A stretch of DNA of 64,000 bases from Allochromatium vinosum DSM 180 (GTDB lineage Bacteria; Pseudomonadota; Gammaproteobacteria; Chromatiales; Chromatiaceae): positions 1,031,154 to 1,095,153 of the forward strand of contig NC_013851.1 of assembly GCF_000025485.1 (NCBI RefSeq), given 5' to 3'. Shown piece by piece: positions 44,247-52,503 of this stretch (the first letter of the stretch is position 1; each line of letters starts with the position of its first letter). A program made the position numbers and the translations under genes. The notes beneath the pieces were generated by a model. It did not search any database and was not told the origin of the DNA. It saw only the letters and a program-made list of their open reading frames with translations.

Positions 44247-45827
44247 CTAAGCCTCAATACGGTATCCCCGATCCCGGAAGACACGCAGACAGGCATCCAC
44301 CACGTCGGCATCGAAGGTGAGGCCGCGATGCGTGGTGATTTCGTCCAGAGCCGCTTCAAGACCCAGGGCGGATCGGTAGGGCCGGTGCGAGGCCATCGCC
44401 TCCACCACGTCGGCGACGGCGAGGATTTTGGACTCCAGCAGGATGGCATCCCCCGTCAGGCCCAGCGGATAGCCGGAACCGTCGATCCGCTCGTGATGTT
44501 GCGCAATGATGGTGGCGATCGGCCAGGGGAAGATGACCTTTTTGAGGATCTCGAACCCGATGGTCGGATGTTCCTTGATCAGTCCGAATTCCATCGCACT
44601 CAGGCGCCGGGGCTTGGCCAGGATCTCAGCCGGAATGCTGATTTTGCCCAGATCATGAATCGTCGCCGCGAGATGAAGACCACGCAGGCGATCGACCGAT
44701 AAGCCGAGTTCAGTAGCAATGCGGGTGCAGAGGTTCGCGACCCGGCGTTGATGGCCCGCCGTGTAGGCGTCGCGCTCTTCGATGGTGTCGGCAATGACCT
44801 GGATGGTTTGCTCCAGGCTGATTTGCAGGTTCTGCTCATACTGCATCTTGGCCGCCGCCGTGCGCAGGGCGGCGATTCCAAAGGCCAGGTCGGCCGCCAT
44901 TTCCTGCAACAGTGTCCGTTCAGGGTCGGACCAGGCATCACGCCGCTCGCTGTACAGGATCAAGCAGGCCATTGCCCCGCTGGGAAGCGCAAAGGGCACG
45001 GCTATGACGGAATGATAACCACGCGCCAACGCCTCGGCCCGCCAGGGCGTCATCACCGGGTCCGTGGAAATGTCCTCTGAGAATTGGACGTGTCCCGACC
45101 GAAGTGCGCGTCCGATCGGGTCATCGCCCGGCGTTGTTTCCGCCCAGGTCAGGGGGGCGGCCGCTGAATCGCCGGCCTTGTGGCCATAGAGCGCAACCGT
45201 TTGGAGGCTTTGATCTTTCTCCGTGTGTGCAAAACCAACGTAGGCCATGCGGTAGCCGCCGGTTTCGACGGCGATCCGGCAATATTCGGTCAGTAACGTG
45301 GCTTCCGACTTTGAACTGAGCAACGCCACATTACTCTCACTGAGCATTTTGAGTGCCCGCGTCGTCGTGCTTAACGCGATCTCCGCCAGATGTCGCGTCG
45401 TGTTGTCGCGGATATTGCACTGGATGACATCCGTTCCTGCACACTCGTAGATGTTGCTGACATACTCGACGGAAATCCGGCGTCCGTCCTTACGCTCCAG
45501 CGGCAGGTTGTCGTATCGAACACAGCGGGTCGCCCTCAGTTCGATAAACACGTCGATGCTCAGTGCGGTGTCCTTGAAGGCACCGATCTCCCAGAGCTTC
45601 TTGCCCAGGAATTCGTCATACGAATAACCGAGCAAGTCGATCAGGAAGGGATTGACATCCTCGATCTGCGCCGTCTCGGCATTGAGCAGCAGGATGCCGT
45701 CCTGCGCGGTTTCAAACAGGCGCCGATAACGCGCTTCCGACACGCGCAGGGCGTGATCCGTTGTCGAGGGGTCGACCCTGTCTTCTGCGGAATCCGTGTG
45801 AGAGCGCTTCTGTGGACGAGTCGTCAT
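44247..45827 (-). CDS. PAS-GAF-HD-GYP c-di-GMP phosphodiesterase
   Basis: The 526-residue signalling protein has a PAS domain (about 28-145, YRRLFETAQDGILLLN), a GAF domain (about 160-325, with YRMAYVGFAHTEKDQ and VIAVPFALPSGAMACLI) and a C-terminal HD-GYP domain (about 340-526). The metal-binding HDLGK and HHERIDGSGYPLG motifs are intact, so c-di-GMP hydrolysis is expected. There are no membrane segments, so it senses a cytoplasmic signal. It is upstream of the CheB-like gene and probably cotranscribed. Confidence 0.92.
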   Translation of the reverse strand: MTTRPQKRSHTDSAEDRVDPSTTDHALRVSEARYRRLFETAQDGILLLNAETAQIEDVNPFLIDLLGYSYDEFLGKKLWEIGAFKDTALSIDVFIELRATRCVRYDNLPLERKDGRRISVEYVSNIYECAGTDVIQCNIRDNTTRHLAEIALSTTTRALKMLSESNVALLSSKSEATLLTEYCRIAVETGGYRMAYVGFAHTEKDQSLQTVALYGHKAGDSAAAPLTWAETTPGDDPIGRALRSGHVQFSEDISTDPVMTPWRAEALARGYHSVIAVPFALPSGAMACLILYSERRDAWSDPERTLLQEMAADLAFGIAALRTAAAKMQYEQNLQISLEQTIQVIADTIEERDAYTAGHQRRVANLCTRIATELGLSVDRLRGLHLAATIHDLGKISIPAEILAKPRRLSAMEFGLIKEHPTIGFEILKKVIFPWPIATIIAQHHERIDGSGYPLGLTGDAILLESKILAVADVVEAMASHRPYRSALGLEAALDEITTHRGLTFDADVVDACLRVFRDRGYRIEA

Positions 45828-45894
45828 ATTTCGAACCTTTCCCGTTACATCCAGCCGTTCGGTCGTCTCGTGATACGCCGCTACGGCGTCCGGT

Positions 45895-47958
45895 TCACCA
45901 AAGCTGGTTGATCGCCGACAGACTGGCGATGTCCTGCTCGACCCGCGCGCTGATCTGGCCCTCCAATCCTTGCCGGGCCTGCTCCGATTGGGCGCTGACC
46001 TTGTCCACCACCTGATCCTTGAGATCGTCGCGCAGGTGGGCGATCTTGCTGTCCGAGAGTACGCGCGCGATCAGCCAGAGCGGCGCACCCTCCCACTGCT
46101 CGGCCCGGTGCGTGGCCTCGTCCGTCCCGTAGCGTACCGCCAGGAAGGCGGCGATCAGGCCGACCAGGGCGCCGATCAGCAGCCCGTAGGGGCCGGACAT
46201 GACCAGCGCCGTACCGGCGCCGCCGCTGATGGCCGCCGCCAGGACGGTCACGATGGTCGTGGACAGCGCCAGGACGACGCCCGTGATCTCGCCATAGACA
46301 TCCAGGTTCGCCAGCCGCAAGCCATCGGCCATGTCCACCGGCGTCCCGGCGTGGGTGAGTCCCTGATCGACGGTGAGCCGGTGATGTCGGTACCAGTCCT
46401 GCATCAGCTCGGTGGTGTCGGCGGCGACGCCGTTGAGCACCCGGGCGAGCTGGGTCGTGACGATGGCTTCGAGTTGCGGCCGGAAGGCGGCGGCATCCTC
46501 CGCGATCCTGGACTTGAGATCGACGACTGATCCGCCCTCCTGACGAAAGCGGCGCAGAATGGGTTCGATGCGCTCGTCGAACAGACCGACGGCCACCTGT
46601 TCGGCGATGCGGTTCGCCGCCTCGTCCATCCGCCGCTCGATCAGGGGGGCAATGCGGGCGCCGATGAACTCCGGCAGTTCGCGGCGCAGATCGATCTGGG
46701 TCGCCGCCAGCCGTCGTTGCAGCGCCGGGACGATGGCCAGTCCCTGGGACACGGTCACATAGGGGCGGTCGCTGTGAACCAGACGCGGCAACTGCTCGAT
46801 GTGTCTTGGATCGATCTGTTTCAGCTCTTCGGTGACGATGTCGGCGACGAAGGGCCAGGCGCTGCTGCCTCCGGTCAGGATCACGCAGGCCAGATCCTGA
46901 TGACGCACCTGCTCATGGGCCAGCCCCTGACGCAGGGTCTGGCGAAACCAGTCGAGCAGATCCAGCCCCTGTGCGAATGAATCCAGATGCGCGCCGGCTG
47001 GCGGGTTCATCGCGCGCAGATACTGTGCAAAGGTCGCCGATGGCCGGTAGCGGCGTGCGCGGGCCAGGAAGGCGTCCCAGGTCATGTCATGGAGACGCCC
47101 ATAGTCGCCCACGTTCCTGCGATAGACCGTCGTCGGGTCGAGCGCCATGGCGAGGGAGAATTTCTCTTTCACCTCGCGGCAGCGCACTGCCTGTACGAAA
47201 AATTCGGCCCGCTCGCGGCGCATGGCGGCGACGGCCTCCGGATTCTGTTCGATGAACCACTGGTAAAAGAGGTCGTCGAACAGGCGTCCGCCCAGATGCA
47301 TGTCGCCCCAGGAGTGCCGGATCTCGCCGCGCACGACGAGCGCGAAGTCGCAGGTGCCGCCGCCGAAATCGACCACCAGCGCGCCCTTGAGCGCCTCGAT
47401 CGGGGTGATGTCCTTGCGCTGGAGATGGAAGTAGAGCGCGCCCTTGGGTTCGTCCACCGTCTTGACGTCACCGAAGCCCGCTTCCTGGGCAATCGCGCGC
47501 AGCGCCTCCCGATAGGTCGCGGACGCCTCGCTCGGAACCCCGAAGATGACCTGACGCTGCAAGGGCGCGATGTCCTTGTTCTGGCGTCGGGCGAGCGCCA
47601 GCAGACCGACCAGAAAGTCGCGCGCATAGCGGCGCGCCTCGGCGCTGCTGACCAGATCCGGTTTGAACTGGGCGCGGATGCGGTAGTCGTCATGCTCGGT
47701 GCCGGCGTCGCCGAACTCCTCCAGCGCCACATGGCCGATCAGCGACTCCTTGTCCGCGCGGTAGAGGAGGGCGGTGGCGATGCCGTCGCGGCCGTCGCCG
47801 AAATCCACGCCGACCGGATCTTCCCGGTCGCCCGGACACTTGGTGACATAGGTGTTGGAGGTGCCGAAATCGATGGCCAGAACCGGCTTGGGCTCCGCCG
47901 GCCTGGGCGCGGTGCTATCGCTGTTTGCGAACACGGCCTTTCTCCAGTACGCGGCCAT
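45895..47958 (-). CDS. Hsp70-like ATPase with C-terminal membrane hairpin
   Basis: A 687-residue protein. Residues about 26-420 are an actin-fold Hsp70 ATPase: LAIDFGTSNTYVTK (phosphate 1), VVDFGGGTCDFALVV (phosphate 2) and VILTGGSSAWPFVADIV (adenosine). Instead of the DnaK peptide-binding domain it has a helical region, a hydrophobic double segment (about 558-611, ITGVVLALSTTIVTVLAAA and GPYGLLIGALVGLIAAFLAV) and a polar helical tail. It is therefore anchored in the membrane. Its start overlaps the upstream membrane-protein gene by 44 bp; a GTG eight codons later would reduce this. Function is unknown. Confidence 0.8.
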   Translation of the reverse strand: MAAYWRKAVFANSDSTAPRPAEPKPVLAIDFGTSNTYVTKCPGDREDPVGVDFGDGRDGIATALLYRADKESLIGHVALEEFGDAGTEHDDYRIRAQFKPDLVSSAEARRYARDFLVGLLALARRQNKDIAPLQRQVIFGVPSEASATYREALRAIAQEAGFGDVKTVDEPKGALYFHLQRKDITPIEALKGALVVDFGGGTCDFALVVRGEIRHSWGDMHLGGRLFDDLFYQWFIEQNPEAVAAMRRERAEFFVQAVRCREVKEKFSLAMALDPTTVYRRNVGDYGRLHDMTWDAFLARARRYRPSATFAQYLRAMNPPAGAHLDSFAQGLDLLDWFRQTLRQGLAHEQVRHQDLACVILTGGSSAWPFVADIVTEELKQIDPRHIEQLPRLVHSDRPYVTVSQGLAIVPALQRRLAATQIDLRRELPEFIGARIAPLIERRMDEAANRIAEQVAVGLFDERIEPILRRFRQEGGSVVDLKSRIAEDAAAFRPQLEAIVTTQLARVLNGVAADTTELMQDWYRHHRLTVDQGLTHAGTPVDMADGLRLANLDVYGEITGVVLALSTTIVTVLAAAISGGAGTALVMSGPYGLLIGALVGLIAAFLAVRYGTDEATHRAEQWEGAPLWLIARVLSDSKIAHLRDDLKDQVVDKVSAQSEQARQGLEGQISARVEQDIASLSAINQLW

Positions 47959-49006
47959 TCTGGATCACCGGCGCGTCCTCGACGATGACGGTGTCGCCGT
48001 CCTCGATCAGACCGAACGGCCGATACTGTTCCTCCAGCTCCCGGCTCCAGCGCAGGTGCGGGCGCTCCGCGCGGTCGGACTGCGTGAAGCTGGGCGGCGT
48101 CGACAGGCCCTCCAGACCCATCCGGCGCGCTTCCAGCAGCAGCGACTCGGCGGCAGCGGGCAGATTTCCGACGTCGGAACGGTGGAGATCCTGGATCGCC
48201 CGCGCGAGACCGGCGTCCAGCACCGCGTCACCAGGGGGCGTCACCGGCCCGGCGGACAGACAGCCGAGCAGGATCGAGGAGACATCGACCCACTGACGGA
48301 TCAGATCGCGGATCGACGCGCGATAGGCGCGGGCATCGTATTGGGCGCCGCCACGGGTGAAGGCCAGCAGGGAGACCGCGCCGGCGTAGATCAGGAGTCG
48401 CCGCAGCAGGCCGATGCCGGCCAGCCGGCCCCAGAGGGCGCCCAGCCCGAACGATGCCGCGCCCAGCAGATCCGCCGCCAAGGCCACGCCGAGCAGGGTC
48501 TTGAGTCCATTGCGCAGGATCTTGCTCTCCTTGAGCCGACCGACTGCGTACATGGCCAGTGCCGCGCCGCCGGGGCCGCCGATGAGCATGCCCAGGCCGC
48601 GCACACCCAGAGTCAGGTGCAGCAAGCCGCCCAGAAGCGCCATGCCGAGCAGGCTGCCGATGGCGGCGGCAATGGCCAGCCGCTGGGCGGGCAGGCCGGG
48701 AGCCGAGACGGGGAGTGGGAGCGTCCAGGCGGGGTTGAGACTGAGCCAGCGGCTGCGCAGGGCCTCGCGGGCGCCAGCCTCGGTCGGCGCGGAGGGCAGG
48801 GAATCCAGCACCGCGTCGGCGGTCAGAGCGGTGAAGACCTCATCACAGGCACGGGCGGCGGCCCGATCCACCTGCGCCCGATCCGGAGACGCGGTCGATC
48901 CGAGGACAGCGATGAAGCGCGCCGTGCCCTGCTCGGTGATCTGCTCGCGCAGGGTTTGGCTCCCCGCCATCCAGGCGCGGATCGACTCTTCGAGAACGAT
49001 GGACAT
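47915..49006 (-). CDS. Membrane protein paired with the Hsp70-like ATPase
   Basis: A 363-residue protein, not recognised. Residues about 1-115 are soluble and helical, followed by several hydrophobic segments (AQRLAIAAAIGSLLGMALLG, GGPGGAALAMYAVG, LLRRLLIYAGAVSLLAFT). The C-terminal 130 residues are soluble and end PVIQNGRVLEKGRVRKQR. It overlaps the downstream Hsp70-like gene by 44 bp, so the two are translationally coupled and their products probably interact. The start MSIVLEES is preferred to an upstream in-frame codon. Confidence 0.7.
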   Translation of the reverse strand: MSIVLEESIRAWMAGSQTLREQITEQGTARFIAVLGSTASPDRAQVDRAAARACDEVFTALTADAVLDSLPSAPTEAGAREALRSRWLSLNPAWTLPLPVSAPGLPAQRLAIAAAIGSLLGMALLGGLLHLTLGVRGLGMLIGGPGGAALAMYAVGRLKESKILRNGLKTLLGVALAADLLGAASFGLGALWGRLAGIGLLRRLLIYAGAVSLLAFTRGGAQYDARAYRASIRDLIRQWVDVSSILLGCLSAGPVTPPGDAVLDAGLARAIQDLHRSDVGNLPAAAESLLLEARRMGLEGLSTPPSFTQSDRAERPHLRWSRELEEQYRPFGLIEDGDTVIVEDAPVIQNGRVLEKGRVRKQR

Positions 49007-49113
49007 AATGAACCCTCTGCGCGGCAGCCTGACGTCCAAGGCGCACCACCTGCCTTACAGGCACGTCGCGTCAGTGCGGTTATGTGTAAATCCAGCGCCC
49101 TCTATCAAAAACC

Positions 49114-49138
49114 CGGATGGGTAGAGACCACCCATCCG
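49114..49138 (-). terminator. Intrinsic terminator after the cysteine-repeat gene
   Basis: CGGATGGGT pairs with ACCCATCCG over a 7-base loop. On the minus strand it is followed by GGTTTTTG, a normal T tract, about 30 bp behind the cysteine-repeat gene. Confidence 0.85.
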
Positions 49139-49168
49139 TTTGTCGTTATTTCGTTAGACAGCGAGCGG

Positions 49169-49780
49169 CTACTGGTCGTACTTCGCTTTAGCGGCATCGA
49201 GGCAACGCGACTTGGCGTCACCTGCCATGGCGTCACACTTTTCCTTCGCGACGGCATAATCCGCATCGACGATATCCGTTGCCGCGTCCTGACGCGCTTC
49301 AGTGCGATCCTCTTTCGCTTTCATGCCAGCTTCGCTCGATGTCTCGTAGGCGGACTTGTTTGCCTTCCAGGTTTTCATCTGCACCTCGGCATCCGCTTTG
49401 GCTCGGGTCTCGGCGGCCTTCGCTTCCTTCACGCAAACGTCTTGCGCATTGCCGGACTGGTCATCGCATTTTTCCTTGGCGACGGCGTAATCGGCTTCGG
49501 CCTTGGCAATGAGTACGTCGTAGTGGTTCTTGGCGCTGGGTTCTGCACGCGCTTCGAGTTCGGCCTTGGCGATCTTTTCATTGCCCTTGGCTTCAGCGAT
49601 GCAGACATCTTTCTTGTTTCCTGAATGTGCATCACAGTTCGCTTTGTCGGATTTGTAGGCTGCCGCGATGCGATCCTTCTCCGCTTCATAGTCACTCTTC
49701 GACAGACTCTGTGCCATGGCGCCGGCGCTGAAAACAAGGCCGATGGCGACAGCGACAGCAGTCATATTCAAGTGTTTCAT
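49169..49780 (-). CDS. Secreted cysteine-pair repeat protein
   Basis: The 203-residue precursor has a signal peptide (MKHLNMTAVAVAIGLVFSAG, cut after AMAQ). The mature part is three copies of a roughly 35-60-residue unit with two cysteines: IAAAYKSDKANCDAHSGNKK...VC, YAVAKEKCDDQSGNAQDVCV, and YAVAKEKCDAMAGDAKSRCL, joined by Ala/Lys/Glu-rich helices. Each cysteine pair, ten to twelve residues apart, probably forms a disulfide in the periplasm. The small protein at 33.8 kb has one such unit. Function is unknown; similar small secreted proteins are often stress-induced. Confidence 0.8.
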   Translation of the reverse strand: MKHLNMTAVAVAIGLVFSAGAMAQSLSKSDYEAEKDRIAAAYKSDKANCDAHSGNKKDVCIAEAKGNEKIAKAELEARAEPSAKNHYDVLIAKAEADYAVAKEKCDDQSGNAQDVCVKEAKAAETRAKADAEVQMKTWKANKSAYETSSEAGMKAKEDRTEARQDAATDIVDADYAVAKEKCDAMAGDAKSRCLDAAKAKYDQ

Positions 49781-50005
49781 GGGTCATTCCTGATTGAGTT
49801 GAGTGAAATTTAATGAAGACAGGGCAGACCGCGATGCATTGTTCCTGAATATAACGAAGCGTGATCCGTTTCAATTCCTATCGAAGCCTAAAACAGAGCT
49901 TACTGAAACATTCAAGCAACATCCGTTCGGTAGCGTACATAAGTTTCAAGTCCCCGCGCCTGTTGCGGAATGCGCACGAACAGGACCGCTGCGCCAAAAC
50001 GCACC

Positions 50006-50755
50006 TCACCCCTGCCGACTGTCACGCATCTGCCGGCAATACTGCTGAAGATCTTCCGGCACGTCGGTGGGGCAGACGCCGCATTCCCGGTTTCCCGGCA
50101 CCGCATAGTCGATGAAGGTCGGATAGGCCAGATCCAGCGCGCTCATGAGCGCGACGAAGTCGGCGAGCGAGCGGTCGCCGCCGAGACGCGGGTTGCGTGC
50201 TTTCTCCTGTCCGATGCTCGACACCTGGCGTCCTTCGTAATCATGGGCCGGATACACCAGGGTTCCATCGGGGAGTGAAAACAGGGTTTCGCGCACGCTG
50301 TGATAGAGCGCCGGCGCATCGCCATTCTGGAAGTCAGTGCGGCCACAGCCGTCGATCAGAAGTGCATCGCCGGTCAAGACGCGGTCGCCGAGGCGATAGG
50401 CATGATGGCCGTCGGTGTGTCCGGGGGTGAAGAGCGGATCGATCCGCAGGCCGCCGACCGCCAGCGGCGTACCTTCCTGCACCGGCACGTCGATGCAGGG
50501 CAGGGCGTCGATGGCCGGATGCGCGATCCGGCTCCCGGACTCGCGCTTGAGCGTCAGCGCAGCCGTGATGTGATCGGCGTGGATGTGGGTGTCGAGCGTA
50601 TAGACCAGCTTCAGCCCGAGTTCGGCGATGGCCGCCAGATCGCGCGGCCAGGTGGGCAGCACCGGATCGATCAGGATCGCCTGACCGGTCTCCTCGCAGC
50701 CGAGCAGATAGGTGTAGGTGCTGGAAATCGGTTCGAACAGTTGTCTGAACAGCAT
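50006..50755 (-). CDS. Metallo-beta-lactamase-fold hydrolase, persulfide dioxygenase-like
   Basis: The 249-residue protein has THIHADH (57 onward), TPGHTDGHHAYRLGDRVLTG, DGCGRTDFQNGD and YPAHDYEGR, the pattern of ETHE1-type persulfide dioxygenases, which oxidise glutathione persulfide to sulfite. That activity would suit a sulfur-oxidising phototroph. The C-terminal extension NRECGVCPTDVPEDLQQYCR with extra cysteines is unusual for the family. It follows cfa by 12 bp, so the pair is one transcription unit. A glyoxalase II role is less likely because GRTDFQ is ETHE1-specific. Confidence 0.85.
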   Translation of the reverse strand: MLFRQLFEPISSTYTYLLGCEETGQAILIDPVLPTWPRDLAAIAELGLKLVYTLDTHIHADHITAALTLKRESGSRIAHPAIDALPCIDVPVQEGTPLAVGGLRIDPLFTPGHTDGHHAYRLGDRVLTGDALLIDGCGRTDFQNGDAPALYHSVRETLFSLPDGTLVYPAHDYEGRQVSSIGQEKARNPRLGGDRSLADFVALMSALDLAYPTFIDYAVPGNRECGVCPTDVPEDLQQYCRQMRDSRQG

Positions 50756-50767
50756 GTGATGCTCCTG

Positions 50768-51976
50768 TTAATGTTCGCTGCCGGTCGTCGACGACCTGAG
50801 TGTCGGCACGCCGTCAGCGGGTCGCTCCAGAACGACCCGGAAGGCGTCGGCGCCGCGACTGAGAAAGGCTTGAGCCGAACCCCAGAGATAGAGTCGAAAG
50901 CGACGGTAGAGCGGTTCGCCCCAGCGGGCGATGATGTCCTCCCGCGCCGAGTCCAGGTTCTGTGCCCAGGCCTGACAGGTGAGGAAATAGTTATGGCGAT
51001 CATTGTGAACCGCCAGCACGTCCAGCGGACTCTTCGACACCGCGCGCAGGAAGTCGTGCAGGCAGAAGAAGGCATGATCCGCCGGAAAGATGTAGCGGGC
51101 AATGAAGCTGGGCTTGTCATATTTGTTGCGGGTCGCGCTGGCGTCGAGATAGACGCGCCCGCCCGGTTTCAGCAAACGCCGGATCTGCCGCAGCACCGCC
51201 GGATAATCGGGAAGATGTTCCATCACGCCCAGAATGACGATTGCGTCATAGGGTTGCGGCGAGGCGTAGGCCAGAAAGTCCTGGTTCACCACCCGGCAGG
51301 GCAGTTGGCGTCGGTCGATCAAGTTGGTCAGGAAGGCCGCCGACTCGCGGGAGATCGTCAGTGAGGTGACCTGAATGCCGCGCAGTCCGGCCTGTTCGGT
51401 GAAGCTCCCCCAACCGCCGCCGACATCCAGTACGCGCTCCCCCGGCTTGAGGCGACAGGCCTCGATGGCGAAGTCGAGCTTGCGGCGCTGCGCCGTCTCC
51501 AGTGCTTCATCATCCTGCTCGAATATGGCGTGTGAATAACAGCGGGTCGGATCCAGGAACCGGAGATAGAAGTCGCTGGCCTCGTCGTAATGGGCGGCGA
51601 TGGCGTGCCGGTCGGTCGAGAGCCGTCCGACGAACCAGGGGGCGATCCGTCGCCACAGATCGTGCAATGGATGACGGTCGTTCAAGCCGGGCCGGAGACT
51701 GGCGAACCCGAGCATGTCGCCCTGCACATCCAGACTTCCGTTCATGTAGGCTTCGCAGATGCGCAGCTCATCGAGCCGGCGCAGCGCGCTCAGGCCCTGA
51801 CGATCCTTCACGACGATCTTCACCACCGGCTCGTCGTCGCCGAAGCGATAGGTACGCCCGCCCCACAGGCTGATTTCCAATGGGATGTCGACCTGATCGC
51901 CGAAGATGCGCTTCTGAATCAGATGAGAGAGTCGATCAGGGGCCGAAGCCCCGAAAACGGTTGCTGCTTGGCTCAT
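50768..51976 (-). CDS. cfa: Cyclopropane-fatty-acyl-phospholipid synthase-family methyltransferase
   Basis: A 402-residue SAM-dependent enzyme with HYDEASDFYLRFLDPTRCYSHA, the SAM loop VLDVGGGWGSFTEQA and VILGVMEHLPDYPAVLRQ. It modifies unsaturated membrane fatty acids, adding a methylene group in stress or stationary phase. The start MSQAATVFGA follows GGAGG. A module similar to the norZ upstream region sits about 100 bp before it. The C-terminal half differs from classical E. coli Cfa, so a related fatty-acid or mycolate-type methyltransferase activity is also possible. Confidence 0.82.
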   Translation of the reverse strand: MSQAATVFGASAPDRLSHLIQKRIFGDQVDIPLEISLWGGRTYRFGDDEPVVKIVVKDRQGLSALRRLDELRICEAYMNGSLDVQGDMLGFASLRPGLNDRHPLHDLWRRIAPWFVGRLSTDRHAIAAHYDEASDFYLRFLDPTRCYSHAIFEQDDEALETAQRRKLDFAIEACRLKPGERVLDVGGGWGSFTEQAGLRGIQVTSLTISRESAAFLTNLIDRRQLPCRVVNQDFLAYASPQPYDAIVILGVMEHLPDYPAVLRQIRRLLKPGGRVYLDASATRNKYDKPSFIARYIFPADHAFFCLHDFLRAVSKSPLDVLAVHNDRHNYFLTCQAWAQNLDSAREDIIARWGEPLYRRFRLYLWGSAQAFLSRGADAFRVVLERPADGVPTLRSSTTGSEH

Positions 51977-52070
51977 CTCAATGGTACCTCCGCCTGTGCG
52001 TGTTTTAAGCCACACCTGACACCTGTAGCCAAACGCCGACCGTGCGTTGGTCGCCAAGGGGGGTGTTTGG

Positions 52071-52133
52071 TCACATCACAAGTCCGTGTCAGCCTGACCG
52101 AAACCGCCATGACCGTCTGTTCGATGACGCACA
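52071..52133 (-). promoter_or_regulatory. Upstream module shared with norZ (cfa copy)
   Basis: This copy of the shared 60-bp module ends about 95 bp before the cfa start, nearly the same distance as its counterpart before norZ (about 100 bp). Identical blocks include ATCACAA, CTGA-CGAAAC-GCCAT, TCTGTTCG and ACGCACA. Confidence 0.55.
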
Positions 52134-52166
52134 CACCTGGGGCAGGATTCTGATGCAAAGATTGCG

Positions 52167-52478
52167 CTAGCGTGCCTGAACCGCCCCGGCTACGAACCGA
52201 AGCAGGCGCATGGCCTGAGCGAACTTGGTCTCGAAGCCAATGGCGCGTCCGTGCAAGCGCTGACGGCCCAGACGCAGGGTGACCAGTAGATACCAGGCAA
52301 AGGCCCAGGGAATACAGGCCCAGCGTCCATGAATGCGCTTGAGTAGCCCGAGCAAAAGAATCGTCTGTGCCCACGGATAGGAGGAGTGATTGGGTTTGGC
52401 GGCGCGATCAAAGGTGGTCTGACACCCAAAGATCTCGGGCTGGAGGAGCCGGGTCTGAACCGCTTCACAGGTTGGCAT
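52167..52478 (-). pseudogene. Transposase remnant
   Basis: A 103-codon frame contains TTFDRAAKPNHSSYPWAQTI then LLLGLLKRIHGRWACIPWAF and AWYLLVTLRLGRQRL. This resembles the middle of DDE transposases of the IS701/IS4-like kind. Catalytic residues and most of the protein are absent. Its first codons ([11 protein letters not shown]) are encoded by a 33-nt antisense copy of ychF sequence, so the reading frame is a chimera. It lies directly beside the IS insertion site. Confidence 0.6.
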
Positions 52479-52503
52479 AAGGTTGCTTTGACACCCCAAA
52501 ACC

